Origin: Phycisphaerae bacterium
GTDB lineage: Bacteria; Planctomycetota; Phycisphaerae; Sedimentisphaerales; Anaerobacaceae
Reading direction: 5' to 3'
Assembly (NCBI GenBank): GCA_030615025.1
Contig: JAUXAB010000016.1
Location: 1 to 61,217, forward strand
Length of the DNA: 61,217 nt
Shown: piece by piece, positions 54,567 through 61,217 of the stretch
How the letters are laid out: each line of letters starts with the position of its first letter
Position numbering within the stretch: position 1 is the first letter of the stretch
The notes under the pieces: model-generated
What the model was told of the DNA's origin: nothing
Database searches by the model: none
What the model saw: the letters and a program-made list of their open reading frames with translations, nothing else
Made by a program: the position numbers and the translations under genes

Positions 54567-54595
54567 TTGAATCGAAAAGCCCTTCCTGTTATAAT
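54567..54595 (+). promoter_or_regulatory. Sigma-70-type promoter for the small gene at 54633
   Basis: TTGAAT (54567-54572) and a perfect TATAAT (54590-54595) with a 17-base spacer and a TG one base ahead of the -10 (extended -10). Confidence 0.65.
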
Positions 54596-54632
54596 GATAC
54601 CAACATTAGAAAACACATATAAGGGGGGCAAA

Positions 54633-54845
54633 ATGCGGCACAAGATTAAAAAATTAGCACTCTTTAGCATAGTGGCTGTTGTGGTTCTATCCATATCAGG
54701 CCTGGCAAAATACTTACTTCCACATCTGAGCACATATCTAAACGGCGGTGAATATCAGTTCAAGATTGAAGACGCATGCCTGTCTGGCTCCATGTTTTTA
54801 CTGGTTATATCGAGAGTTTCGCTAATAAGGAGAGCCTCGAACTAA
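54633..54845 (+). CDS. Small membrane/exported protein, probably truncated
   Basis: A 70-residue frame with a strong ribosome binding site (AAGGGGGG) and its own good promoter. Residues 8-30 are hydrophobic (LALFSIVAVVVLSISGLA), a signal peptide or anchor; a short soluble part follows (YLNGGEYQFKIEDACLSGS). The last residues (about 58-70, ISRVSLIRRASN) abut the dispersed repeat starting near 54846, so the original 3' end may have been replaced. No family is recognised. Confidence 0.55.
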   Translation: MRHKIKKLALFSIVAVVVLSISGLAKYLLPHLSTYLNGGEYQFKIEDACLSGSMFLLVISRVSLIRRASN

Positions 54846-55140
54846 ACCCTTCCTCACGCGCAGCAGCATTTTTTGCCTTTGAAATTGGCTTTGATTGGGT
54901 TTGATTGGGTTTGTTTTGGCTTTGTTTTCACCAAGTGTCCAATTGGCAATATTTTCATAATCCACTGTAAAGAAAGAGTTTACGTTCATTTGGTCATCCG
55001 GGAAATTGGGTTTGTTTTGCATAAAAAGGTTGATTTGTAGAGACTCCTCTACAGTTGTAGAGGTGCCAAGACTGGCAAAATACGAAATACGAAGCACGAA
55101 ATTCGAAACAATCTCAAAATCTAAATGACCCAAATTCAAA
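54846..55140. repeat. Dispersed element reading as 'NKPN/TNPIKPN' on the minus strand
   Basis: Contains tandem GGGTTTGATT units (54890-54920), a GGTTTGTTTTGCATAAAAAGG core, a GAGACTCCTCTACAGTTGTAGAGG hairpin (stem CCTCTAC/GTAGAGG, 55045-55062), and an ACGAAATACGAAGCACGAAATTCG tract. On the minus strand the frame reads MQNKPNFPDDQMN and GENKAKTNPIKPN. From memory, very similar peptides are annotated many times as hypothetical proteins in planctomycete genomes, which points to a dispersed element rather than a gene. Confidence 0.6.
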
Positions 55141-55648
55141 ACCTTGCCTTGATTGCCAAATTGGTAAATTGGTTATTGGTAACTGGTTATTGGTTAAATG
55201 GCTCCCTGCCCCCTGCCTAAGAATTGCAGGGGCACGCTAAGGCATGCAGGGATTCGTGGGCGGCTTGCCCTACTCGTGCGGTTCTCCGCTATATCCGGTG
55301 CCTACTGGCGGTTCCCTTCGACAGGCTCAGGACAGGTTATGTTTACCTGCTGGCAAACATACGGGTATTTTAACACACTTTCAAACAAAAGTCAACAAAA
55401 AAATGACCAAAAAAAGCACTTTTTTTGGCCATCCTCCGTCATCTTTTCTACCCCTTCGAAAACCTGCCCGCAGGACGCCGCTTTCAGGCGAGCTTTTGAC
55501 ATCTTTTCAATCTGGGATCGAAAAATCGTGGTATTTTGCCTCTAAATCAAGATTTTTGCAATTTTTCAAGAATTTCTGTCACCATTTTTGATCTGCGTTT
55601 TCTTTATTATTGAGGCTATAATACAAACCGGTTAAAAGGATTCTCAAA
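55141..55648. other. Gene-free region upstream of the ECF fusion gene
   Basis: Contains TTGGTTATTGGTAACTGG-type tandem units (55160-55198), a GTTCCCTTCGACAGGCTCAG repeat (55311-55330), poly-A/T tracts and a perfect TATAAT at 55617-55622 without a convincing -35. ORFs at 55198-55591 overlap repeats and are not accepted. Confidence 0.5.
55617..55622 (+). promoter_or_regulatory. Candidate -10 box for the ECF fusion gene
   Basis: A perfect TATAAT 27 bases before the ATG. At 17-base spacing the -35 would be TGCGTT, a poor match, so another sigma factor (or autoregulation) may be involved. Confidence 0.35.
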
Positions 55649-58600
55649 ATGAGAACAACGGCAAGAGAAATTAAACTGTTAGAAAAATGCCTAAAAGGCA
55701 ACTCACAAGCCTTTGAAGTGATTGTCGCAAAGTATCAGGAACTTGTTTGTGCGATCACATTCAGTGGGGTCACAGATGTTCAACAAAGCGAGGAACTGGC
55801 ACATCAGACCTTCATCAATGCCTGGAAAAACCTTTCTCAACTTAAGGATCTTTCGAGGTTCAGGCCCTGGCTTTGCACTATAGCCCGAAACAACATTCGA
55901 AATTTTTTAAACAAAAACCAACGGGATATTATTGCAAAGACTAAAGCCATGGAAAACATAAACGATACTGCTGCTGATGAGGCCGGACCGCTCGAATCAG
56001 CTATAAAAAAAGAACATGAAGAACTTGTCAGTGATGCAATCCGACGGATACCGGAACAATATCGAGAGCCTCTGGTTCTATACTATCGCCAGCAACAGTC
56101 TGTAAAGCAGGTCGCACTATCACTCGATTTGTCCGAGGATGTCGTAAAACAACGGTTGCAGCGTGGACGAAAAATGATAAAAGAGCAACTCAGTTCTATC
56201 GTAGAGGAAACTCTTTCTGTCACCGGGCCTAAAAAGGCATTTACTACCGCTGTTATTGCATCTATTGCAGGGATAACGGTAAAAGGTTCCGGCGTTGCTG
56301 CAGCTGCTGGTATTGCGGCAAGTATGTCTACGACGGGAACTACCACAGGCGTCGCAGCCTTAATGAGTGGTGTAACAGCGAAAATAATTACTGCAGCTGT
56401 GGTGGCAGTCATTGGCGTTGGGGCAGTGTTTACTTATAAACATATCACTAAAAACAACAAGGACATTGAAGCTGAAAAAGTGGTTACTGTTGCAGATGAG
56501 CAAGACCTGGCGGAAGATAAATTGTCGTCGGCAAAGGTTGAAGATGCTGGAATGGAATCAGGGATTTTGCAAAATAAGACAGATGAAACGGTTGTTACCA
56601 AGCCTTCTGAAGGGGAAGTTGCAGCAGCGGCAGATCCTTGTCAGGAACCTGTTGGCACAACGGAATATAAATTTAAGGCCAAAGGTGTTCTAAGCGGACT
56701 TATTACAGACATAGAAACAGGTGAGCCGGTTGTCAACACAGAAGTTACTTTGAGGAGCCGTAATTATCGAACTAAAACCGACGAGACCGACGAGAATGGT
56801 TTTTACAGTTTTGATACGATTAGTGATGATGGAAACTACCAGATCGGTGTTTTCTCAAAAGATTATATCGGTATTGTAGAAGATGGCAAGCAACCACGGA
56901 TACATCTTAAAAAAGACAGCCAATTCGTAAAGCACTTCCAACTGCCCAAAGCCTGCATGGTCGATACCTATGTAGTCGATGAGGATGGAAACCCGATTCC
57001 AGATACACGTTTGTGGGTTACATCTCTTGCTGAAGAACATGGAAGAATCATTGAGTCATCCATTGGTTCACAACGAACCGACAAAGATGGGTATGCACTT
57101 CTCGGCGGCCTTGCCGCTGCAAAGACACAATATTTGATAACCGCTGTTCACACTAAGTATGGAAAATGGATCAAAGAAACTGACAGGAAATACCGGGAAC
57201 AAATCCGGGAATATGGGCCCGGTTATTTCAAGGTTACCCTGCAGGACCCCAATATCATTGAATACTGCCTGATCGTTTTGAAAAAAGGAGATACAGTCAG
57301 AGGTATTGCAAAATATACTGATGGAACACCTGCCAAAGAATGTAAAATCGTTCCCCGTCCTGACTGGTGGCATTCCTTATATTCTTCACCGCAATATCCA
57401 ATCGATCCAAACGGTTCATTCACATTGTCCCAAATTACTCCCGGAACCTATCATATCGGGGTGTCAATTCCCCACGGTAACGGCAGCGGCGCAACTGTAC
57501 CTCCCATTGTTACAACCAAACTTCCTTTGGGAAACGGCAAGCTGTTGGAAGTAACAGTTCCAAAAAAACCAAGAGAAGATTCAAGCAGTGTAAGAATGAC
57601 CATGCAAGATGACCCAACACCAAAACTTTACGGCGTCGTAACTGATGAGGTGACCGCTCAGCCTGTTAACGATTTTCGTATACGCTACAAAAAAATAAAA
57701 GGCAACTATTTCGGTTCGATCGGAACATGGAGCCGATTCAGCGATACTAAAGGAAAGTTCAAATTAGATGTACCGGGCAGTGAGGATGCGATATGCAAAG
57801 TTCAGGCAGTTGCCGACGGCTATGCTTCACAGTGGAGTGAACAGATTGATACGGCGAATAATTCGGCAGTCTCCATTAAACTTACTCGTGGCGGTTCAAT
57901 TGTCGGTACTGTTGTGGATGGGCAGGGAAATGCTGTTGAAAATGCAAAAGTTTTGCCGTTTTCTCTTGCGGGCAGCGTTAAGAGTTCCCGGCCTCTGATT
58001 TTTGCTTCCGAAGAAGGGGCTGTATCAACTAACAAAAACGGACGGTTTACCTTGAAGAATCTTGCTGCAGGCACCGAATATCTTAAAGCGGTCCATCCCG
58101 AACATACATATTTAATTTCTTCGGCAATTCCTGTCGGTCAAGGTGAACAGAACGATATAGGTAATCTCGTTCTTGAAAATGGGGGGACTCTCGAAGGGTT
58201 TGTTTACGATAACCAAGGCAAACCTCAGCCAAACATTACTCTTTATGCAAAGAACCATTACATGTTCTCCAGTTCAAAGGTTCAATATGCTACCGCTACT
58301 ACCGACCCGAACGGTTTCTATCGTATGAAGCATCTGCCTGGAGAACTGATCTATATTACTCAGGGCAATGCTTATCAGAAAACCGGTGTAGTCAGCCAGG
58401 GCATTGTTCCGGCAAACAACGAATCTACACGGCTTGATTTTGGCGGCGGACAGGTCGTTAAGGGCCGGATCGTTCTCAATGGCAAACCCCTGGCTCAGAC
58501 AAAATTAAAACTGACGCTCGGAGATCCTACTGCCTCAGGCCTTTACAGATGTCAGGCCAACACCGACGAGAACGGCCAATTTATGCTTCGGGCGAGTATT

Positions 58601-59524
58601 CCTGCTACTTACACTCTGTCTTACGACAAGAGAACAAAGGTTGCAACGTCGCAGAACTTCAAGTTGCTGGACGTTGTTGTTGGTCAGAAGGATATTGATC
58701 TTGGAGTTATTCCCGCCAAAGGAAAAACTCTTCGTGTCCAGGTCGAAATACTCGGTGAAACTGAAGAAAAGGTTCGATGGTTTTCACTGCGGGAAAATGA
58801 TCCCGTTTACGGCGCCTGTGTCTATTGGGTCGATCAACCAGCATTATCAGATATGCCTTTGCAAATCGATGATCTTCGGCCTGGATTTTATTATGCCGCT
58901 GCCCTTCTGGATGGCAGAGGAGTATACAGATTGCCAATTGAGATTACAAAAGAAAACGATAGTTTCGATATTACTTTTCCGATTCAAGATGGTCATATAA
59001 CGTTAACTGGAACCTACCCACAGGATATAAGCCACATAATGTTTACAAATAAGGACATGACTATCTCTAAATTCATATCCGCATCTCAAGCAAAGGAAAC
59101 AGGAAAATACCGTATCGATGGCTTGCTGCCCGGAACATATTTTTTAAACCCAAAGTGGCCGGATTTTACTGACTGCCTGGTTGTAACTATTCCGAATACA
59201 TATGAATATACATTTGATCTTGACTTGGCCGTTTTGCAGGAAAAGTTAAAGGTGGACTTGTTTGTTCATGTTATGGATGAGGATGGTTATCCGGTCGAAA
59301 ATGCTGCTATATGGATTGAGTGCAATGGGAAGATTTTGCATCCGGCTTGCTATGATGGTTACAGTGGCAGATTCTATACGCCCGGTGGCGAGCATATCAT
59401 CCATGCAGAGAAGGATGGACTGAAGGCGCAAAAGGCGTGTGAATTTTATGTCGACAAAAATAATACTGCAAGCATGGAATCACGGGAGACATTCATTCAA
59501 TTTCAGCAGAAAAATAACGAGTAA
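55649..59524 (+). CDS. Membrane-anchored ECF sigma factor fused to carboxypeptidase-regulatory-like domains
   Basis: A 1,291-residue fusion. Residues 10-95 are sigma-70 region 2 (LVCAITFSGVTDVQQSEELA, TFINAWKNL, RFRPWLCTIARNNIRNFL) and 120-185 region 4 (RRIPEQYREPLVLYYRQQQS, then VKQVALSLDLSEDVVKQRLQ). A Gly/Ala-rich linker leads to one membrane helix (about 248-265, IITAAVVAVIGVGAVF). Residues 330-1285 lie outside and hold six or more carboxypeptidase-regulatory-like beta-sandwiches (GVLSGLITDIETGEPVVNTE, GSIVGTVVDGQGNAVENAKV, GTLEGFVYDNQGKPQPN and others). The sigma domain is thus tethered to the membrane. Such C-terminally extended ECFs are known from planctomycetes. AAAAGG precedes the ATG. 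No anti-sigma gene is adjacent. Confidence 0.9.
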   Translation: MRTTAREIKLLEKCLKGNSQAFEVIVAKYQELVCAITFSGVTDVQQSEELAHQTFINAWKNLSQLKDLSRFRPWLCTIARNNIRNFLNKNQRDIIAKTKAMENINDTAADEAGPLESAIKKEHEELVSDAIRRIPEQYREPLVLYYRQQQSVKQVALSLDLSEDVVKQRLQRGRKMIKEQLSSIVEETLSVTGPKKAFTTAVIASIAGITVKGSGVAAAAGIAASMSTTGTTTGVAALMSGVTAKIITAAVVAVIGVGAVFTYKHITKNNKDIEAEKVVTVADEQDLAEDKLSSAKVEDAGMESGILQNKTDETVVTKPSEGEVAAAADPCQEPVGTTEYKFKAKGVLSGLITDIETGEPVVNTEVTLRSRNYRTKTDETDENGFYSFDTISDDGNYQIGVFSKDYIGIVEDGKQPRIHLKKDSQFVKHFQLPKACMVDTYVVDEDGNPIPDTRLWVTSLAEEHGRIIESSIGSQRTDKDGYALLGGLAAAKTQYLITAVHTKYGKWIKETDRKYREQIREYGPGYFKVTLQDPNIIEYCLIVLKKGDTVRGIAKYTDGTPAKECKIVPRPDWWHSLYSSPQYPIDPNGSFTLSQITPGTYHIGVSIPHGNGSGATVPPIVTTKLPLGNGKLLEVTVPKKPREDSSSVRMTMQDDPTPKLYGVVTDEVTAQPVNDFRIRYKKIKGNYFGSIGTWSRFSDTKGKFKLDVPGSEDAICKVQAVADGYASQWSEQIDTANNSAVSIKLTRGGSIVGTVVDGQGNAVENAKVLPFSLAGSVKSSRPLIFASEEGAVSTNKNGRFTLKNLAAGTEYLKAVHPEHTYLISSAIPVGQGEQNDIGNLVLENGGTLEGFVYDNQGKPQPNITLYAKNHYMFSSSKVQYATATTDPNGFYRMKHLPGELIYITQGNAYQKTGVVSQGIVPANNESTRLDFGGGQVVKGRIVLNGKPLAQTKLKLTLGDPTASGLYRCQANTDENGQFMLRASIPATYTLSYDKRTKVATSQNFKLLDVVVGQKDIDLGVIPAKGKTLRVQVEILGETEEKVRWFSLRENDPVYGACVYWVDQPALSDMPLQIDDLRPGFYYAAALLDGRGVYRLPIEITKENDSFDITFPIQDGHITLTGTYPQDISHIMFTNKDMTISKFISASQAKETGKYRIDGLLPGTYFLNPKWPDFTDCLVVTIPNTYEYTFDLDLAVLQEKLKVDLFVHVMDEDGYPVENAAIWIECNGKILHPACYDGYSGRFYTPGGEHIIHAEKDGLKAQKACEFYVDKNNTASMESRETFIQFQQKNNE

Positions 59525-59971
59525 CGCAAGATGGAACCTTTGAACTGGAGAATTTGGCGGCCCCTTGCTATCTTAAATTGTAAGTGAATAAATAACGGTT
59601 CTAACCAATCAATCGAGCAGGCTCGCTAAAACACTTCCCGTCAAACAATTTCATATCTCATATTTCGCTGCAATCATCAAGATGTCCGCATCACGCCTTT
59701 AGTCACAGAAAATAATACAAAAGAATGGGAAAGGCCAAGATAAAAATACACCCTCGTCGCAAGATGATTGTCCCCCCACCACAGGGGTGGGCTTTGTAAT
59801 TGACTATTTACTATTGACGATTTACTAATGGAGGATATTGCTGCGTTAATTATATACGGGAGCCAGATCCCTCCGCTTCGTCCGCCTGCGGTGGACTTCG
59901 GTCGGGATGACAGCGATGAATATCCAATATCGAGCAAGGAATGTCGAATATCGAAGTGAAAGGAGGAATAG
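59525..59971. other. Gene-free region with dispersed repeats
   Basis: Contains a CCCCACC...GGTGGG hairpin (59776-59792), TTTACTATTGACGATTTACTA units (59806-59828), a CCTCCGCTTCGTCCGCCTGCGG repeat (59870-59892) and ATATCGAGCAAGG/TGTCGAATATCGAAG units (59925-59957). No convincing ORF is seen. Confidence 0.5.
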
Positions 59972-60190
59972 TTGATTAGCGAATTAGAGGATTGGTTTCT
60001 GGGTCCCTGTCTAATCTGGATCCCCGACTACGACATTCGAGGACTAGCGGGGATTCGGATTCGGGCAGGCAATTTCGGCAACTTAATTCTAACGGCCCAG
60101 GGAATGGAGAATGTAGAATTGGCGGGATTTTTCTGGATTAAAAGGGAAATATGTGATATAAGGAAGGACTTTGCTAAAAGGGTCAAATAA
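59972..60190 (+). CDS. Small ORF overlapping the PAC2 gene start, doubtful
   Basis: A 72-codon frame with a TTG start preceded by a strong AAAGGAGG, whose TAA stop shares one base with the ATG of the PAC2-family gene (TAATG). That arrangement suggests translational coupling. The protein itself has no family character, and its start lies beside ATATCGAG- and AATTAGAG-type repeat sequence. It may serve as a leader ORF or be a chance frame. Confidence 0.35.
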   Translation: MISELEDWFLGPCLIWIPDYDIRGLAGIRIRAGNFGNLILTAQGMENVELAGFFWIKREICDIRKDFAKRVK

Positions 60191-61056
60191 TGGCTGGTAA
60201 ACTAAACATCTACGAAAGGCCGACACTCGATAATCCTCGGATGTTACTGGGCTTTTCCGGCTGGATGGACGGCGGCAAAGTCTCAACGGGAACGGTAAAG
60301 TGCCTCATTGATAAGCTCGGTGCGCAGAGATTGGCTGAGATCGAGCCGGAAGGGTTCTATCTCTACAGCTTTCCCGGCTCAATGGAAATAGCGGCACTAT
60401 TTCGGCCGCACACGAAGATAAAGAACGGCCTGATTGAATCCTATCAGCTGCCGACAAATGCGTTTTTCTACAACGAGAAAAACAATCTTATACTGTTTTT
60501 AGGCAAAGAACCCCATCTGCAGTGGGAGGAATTTGGCGGCTGTATCTTCTCGTTGTGTGCAGAATTCGGCGTTAAAGCGATATATTTCATAGGCAGCGTC
60601 GCCGGCCTGGTGCCTCACACGCGCGAACCAAGAATCTTTTGCTCAGTCTCGGACGCAAAATTTAAAGAGACCTTCGAGCAGTACGGCGTAAGATTCACAG
60701 ACTACGAAGGTCCCGCCAGTATCATTACCTACATGACTGCCAACGCCAACAAGCACGATTTGAGTATGGCAACCCTGGTAGCCACGATTCCTGCTTACGT
60801 TCAAGGTAAAAACCCCAAGTGCATAGAAGCGGTAATAAGACGGCTGGTGGGCATTCTGGGGCTGCAAATTGAGCTTGATGACCTAAGGGCCACCAGCGAT
60901 GAGTTCGAAAAGAAATTGAGCGAGGCCGTTCAGGAGCAGCCGGAATTAGCCGGCAGCGTCCAGAAGCTGGAAGAAGACTACGACAACGAGATTTTCGATA
61001 GCGAAATGGGTGATTTGAAAAAGTGGCTCCAGCAGCAGGGAATCAGGCTGGATTGA
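60190..61056 (+). CDS. PAC2 family protein
   Basis: A 288-residue cytoplasmic protein of the PAC2 (proteasome assembly chaperone-like) family found in archaea and many bacteria. Visible signatures are LLGFSGWMDGGKVSTGTVK near residue 20, the EPEGFYLYSFPGSMEIA segment, FIGSVAGLVPHTREPRI and PAYVQGKNPKCIEAVIRRL toward the end, and an acidic helical C terminus. Actinobacterial members are linked to proteasome biology; the role here is unknown. The ATG overlaps the stop of the upstream small ORF by one base. Confidence 0.88.
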   Translation: MAGKLNIYERPTLDNPRMLLGFSGWMDGGKVSTGTVKCLIDKLGAQRLAEIEPEGFYLYSFPGSMEIAALFRPHTKIKNGLIESYQLPTNAFFYNEKNNLILFLGKEPHLQWEEFGGCIFSLCAEFGVKAIYFIGSVAGLVPHTREPRIFCSVSDAKFKETFEQYGVRFTDYEGPASIITYMTANANKHDLSMATLVATIPAYVQGKNPKCIEAVIRRLVGILGLQIELDDLRATSDEFEKKLSEAVQEQPELAGSVQKLEEDYDNEIFDSEMGDLKKWLQQQGIRLD

Positions 61057-61217
61057 GAGCAGCCTGCAACAGGAAAGACTTAGAGCCTATCCAAATAACC
61101 CGCTCTATTGCGGCCGGCTGCAAAGCCCGATGCCTGCGTTGTCAGCCAAAAACGTTCTCAACGTGGAGAAAACCACGCCTCCGAGCATTTTTGGCCTGCC
61201 GCCTTGGCCTCGAACTT
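61057..61217. other. Noncoding right edge with a hairpin
   Basis: All six frames contain early stops or no start. TTAGAGCCTATCCAAATAACCCGCTC follows the PAC2 gene, and a CGTGG-AGAAAA-CCACG hairpin lies at 61162-61177. The whole stretch looks like part of another dispersed repeat cut by the window edge. Confidence 0.4.

Noticed and set aside
54822..55139. 105-codon minus-strand ORF (MNLGHLDFEIVSN...) as a protein gene
   Set aside because: It is the translation of a repeat with tandem units and an internal hairpin, with no ribosome binding site; it is reported as a repeat instead.
55198..55591. Two overlapping 115-codon ORFs upstream of the ECF fusion gene
   Set aside because: They consist of translated repeats (GGTAACTGG units and a CCTTCGACAGGCTCAGG-type repeat) and overlap each other in different frames.
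59677..59937. 86-codon minus-strand ORF between the ECF fusion and PAC2 genes
   Set aside because: It reads through several dispersed repeats and has no start signal or family features.

Overview
The window looks like chromosomal DNA of a planctomycete of the class Phycisphaerae (Sedimentisphaerales-like), probably from an environmental assembly. This is inferred from the combination of several traits: secreted proteins ending in dockerin-like DxDxxGxVxFxDFAxxAxxW motifs; PEP-CTERM proteins; Tat-exported Gfo/Idh/MocA and TIM-barrel proteins; glycoside hydrolases of GH29 and GH127 type; a V-type ATPase operon; and an ECF sigma factor fused to a large extracytoplasmic carboxypeptidase-regulatory-like region. 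No rRNA, CRISPR array, phage or transposase gene was found. One tRNA gene (tRNA-Leu, UAG) is present.

Layout. 1-540 is the 3' end of an L-fucose-isomerase-like gene. 820-7531 is a minus-strand run: proS, a Tat-exported TIM-barrel isomerase-like protein, DUF4416, a WecA/TagO-type glycosyl-1-phosphate transferase and an O-antigen-ligase-like protein with TPRs; the last three overlap and should be co-translated. 8036-16095 holds a dockerin exoprotein, an OB-fold/HD YhaM-like nuclease, an L,D-transpeptidase, a zinc-ribbon membrane peptide, a C39-like membrane protein, an FG-GAP/dockerin remnant and a TIM-barrel glycosidase-like protein. 16565-24594 is an exoprotein region: a 1,870-residue subtilase with six repeated domains and a double dockerin, a truncated xseA copy, a dockerin protein and two tandem PEP-CTERM paralogues. 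24768-29238 holds xseA, xseB, tRNA-Leu, an exported MTA/SAH nucleosidase and a purine permease. 29306-34169 is a sugar locus (GH29 fucosidase, PmoA family, Gfo/Idh/MocA oxidoreductase) followed by a YbhB/YbcL protein. 34220-36476 is a minus-strand FHA-GAF, small ORF, zinc-ribbon and MBL-fold group. Then come a VCBS/dockerin protein, a GH127-like enzyme and mdh. 42381-54410 is a V-ATPase operon in the order H(G)-I-K-E-C-F-A-[ankyrin lipoprotein]-B-D, with all five known Na+ ligands conserved in the K subunit. The right end holds a small truncated gene, the membrane-anchored ECF fusion and a PAC2-family protein.

How it fits together. Much of the coding capacity serves sugar and polysaccharide use at the cell surface (fucosidase, arabinofuranosidase-like enzyme, isomerases, dockerin exoproteins), envelope polysaccharide assembly and ion-motive energetics. 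Two features deserve most attention. First, terminal fragments of housekeeping genes (the 3' end of the HD nuclease, the 5' end of xseA with its promoter) flank accessory genes, suggesting that cassettes came in by recombination with divergent homologous DNA. Second, the window is strewn with short dispersed palindromic repeats. They sit in nearly every spacer of the V-ATPase operon, overlap the proS start, and in two cases lie in frame inside genes. Recognisable sigma-70-type promoters with 17-bp spacers occur ahead of several exoprotein genes.
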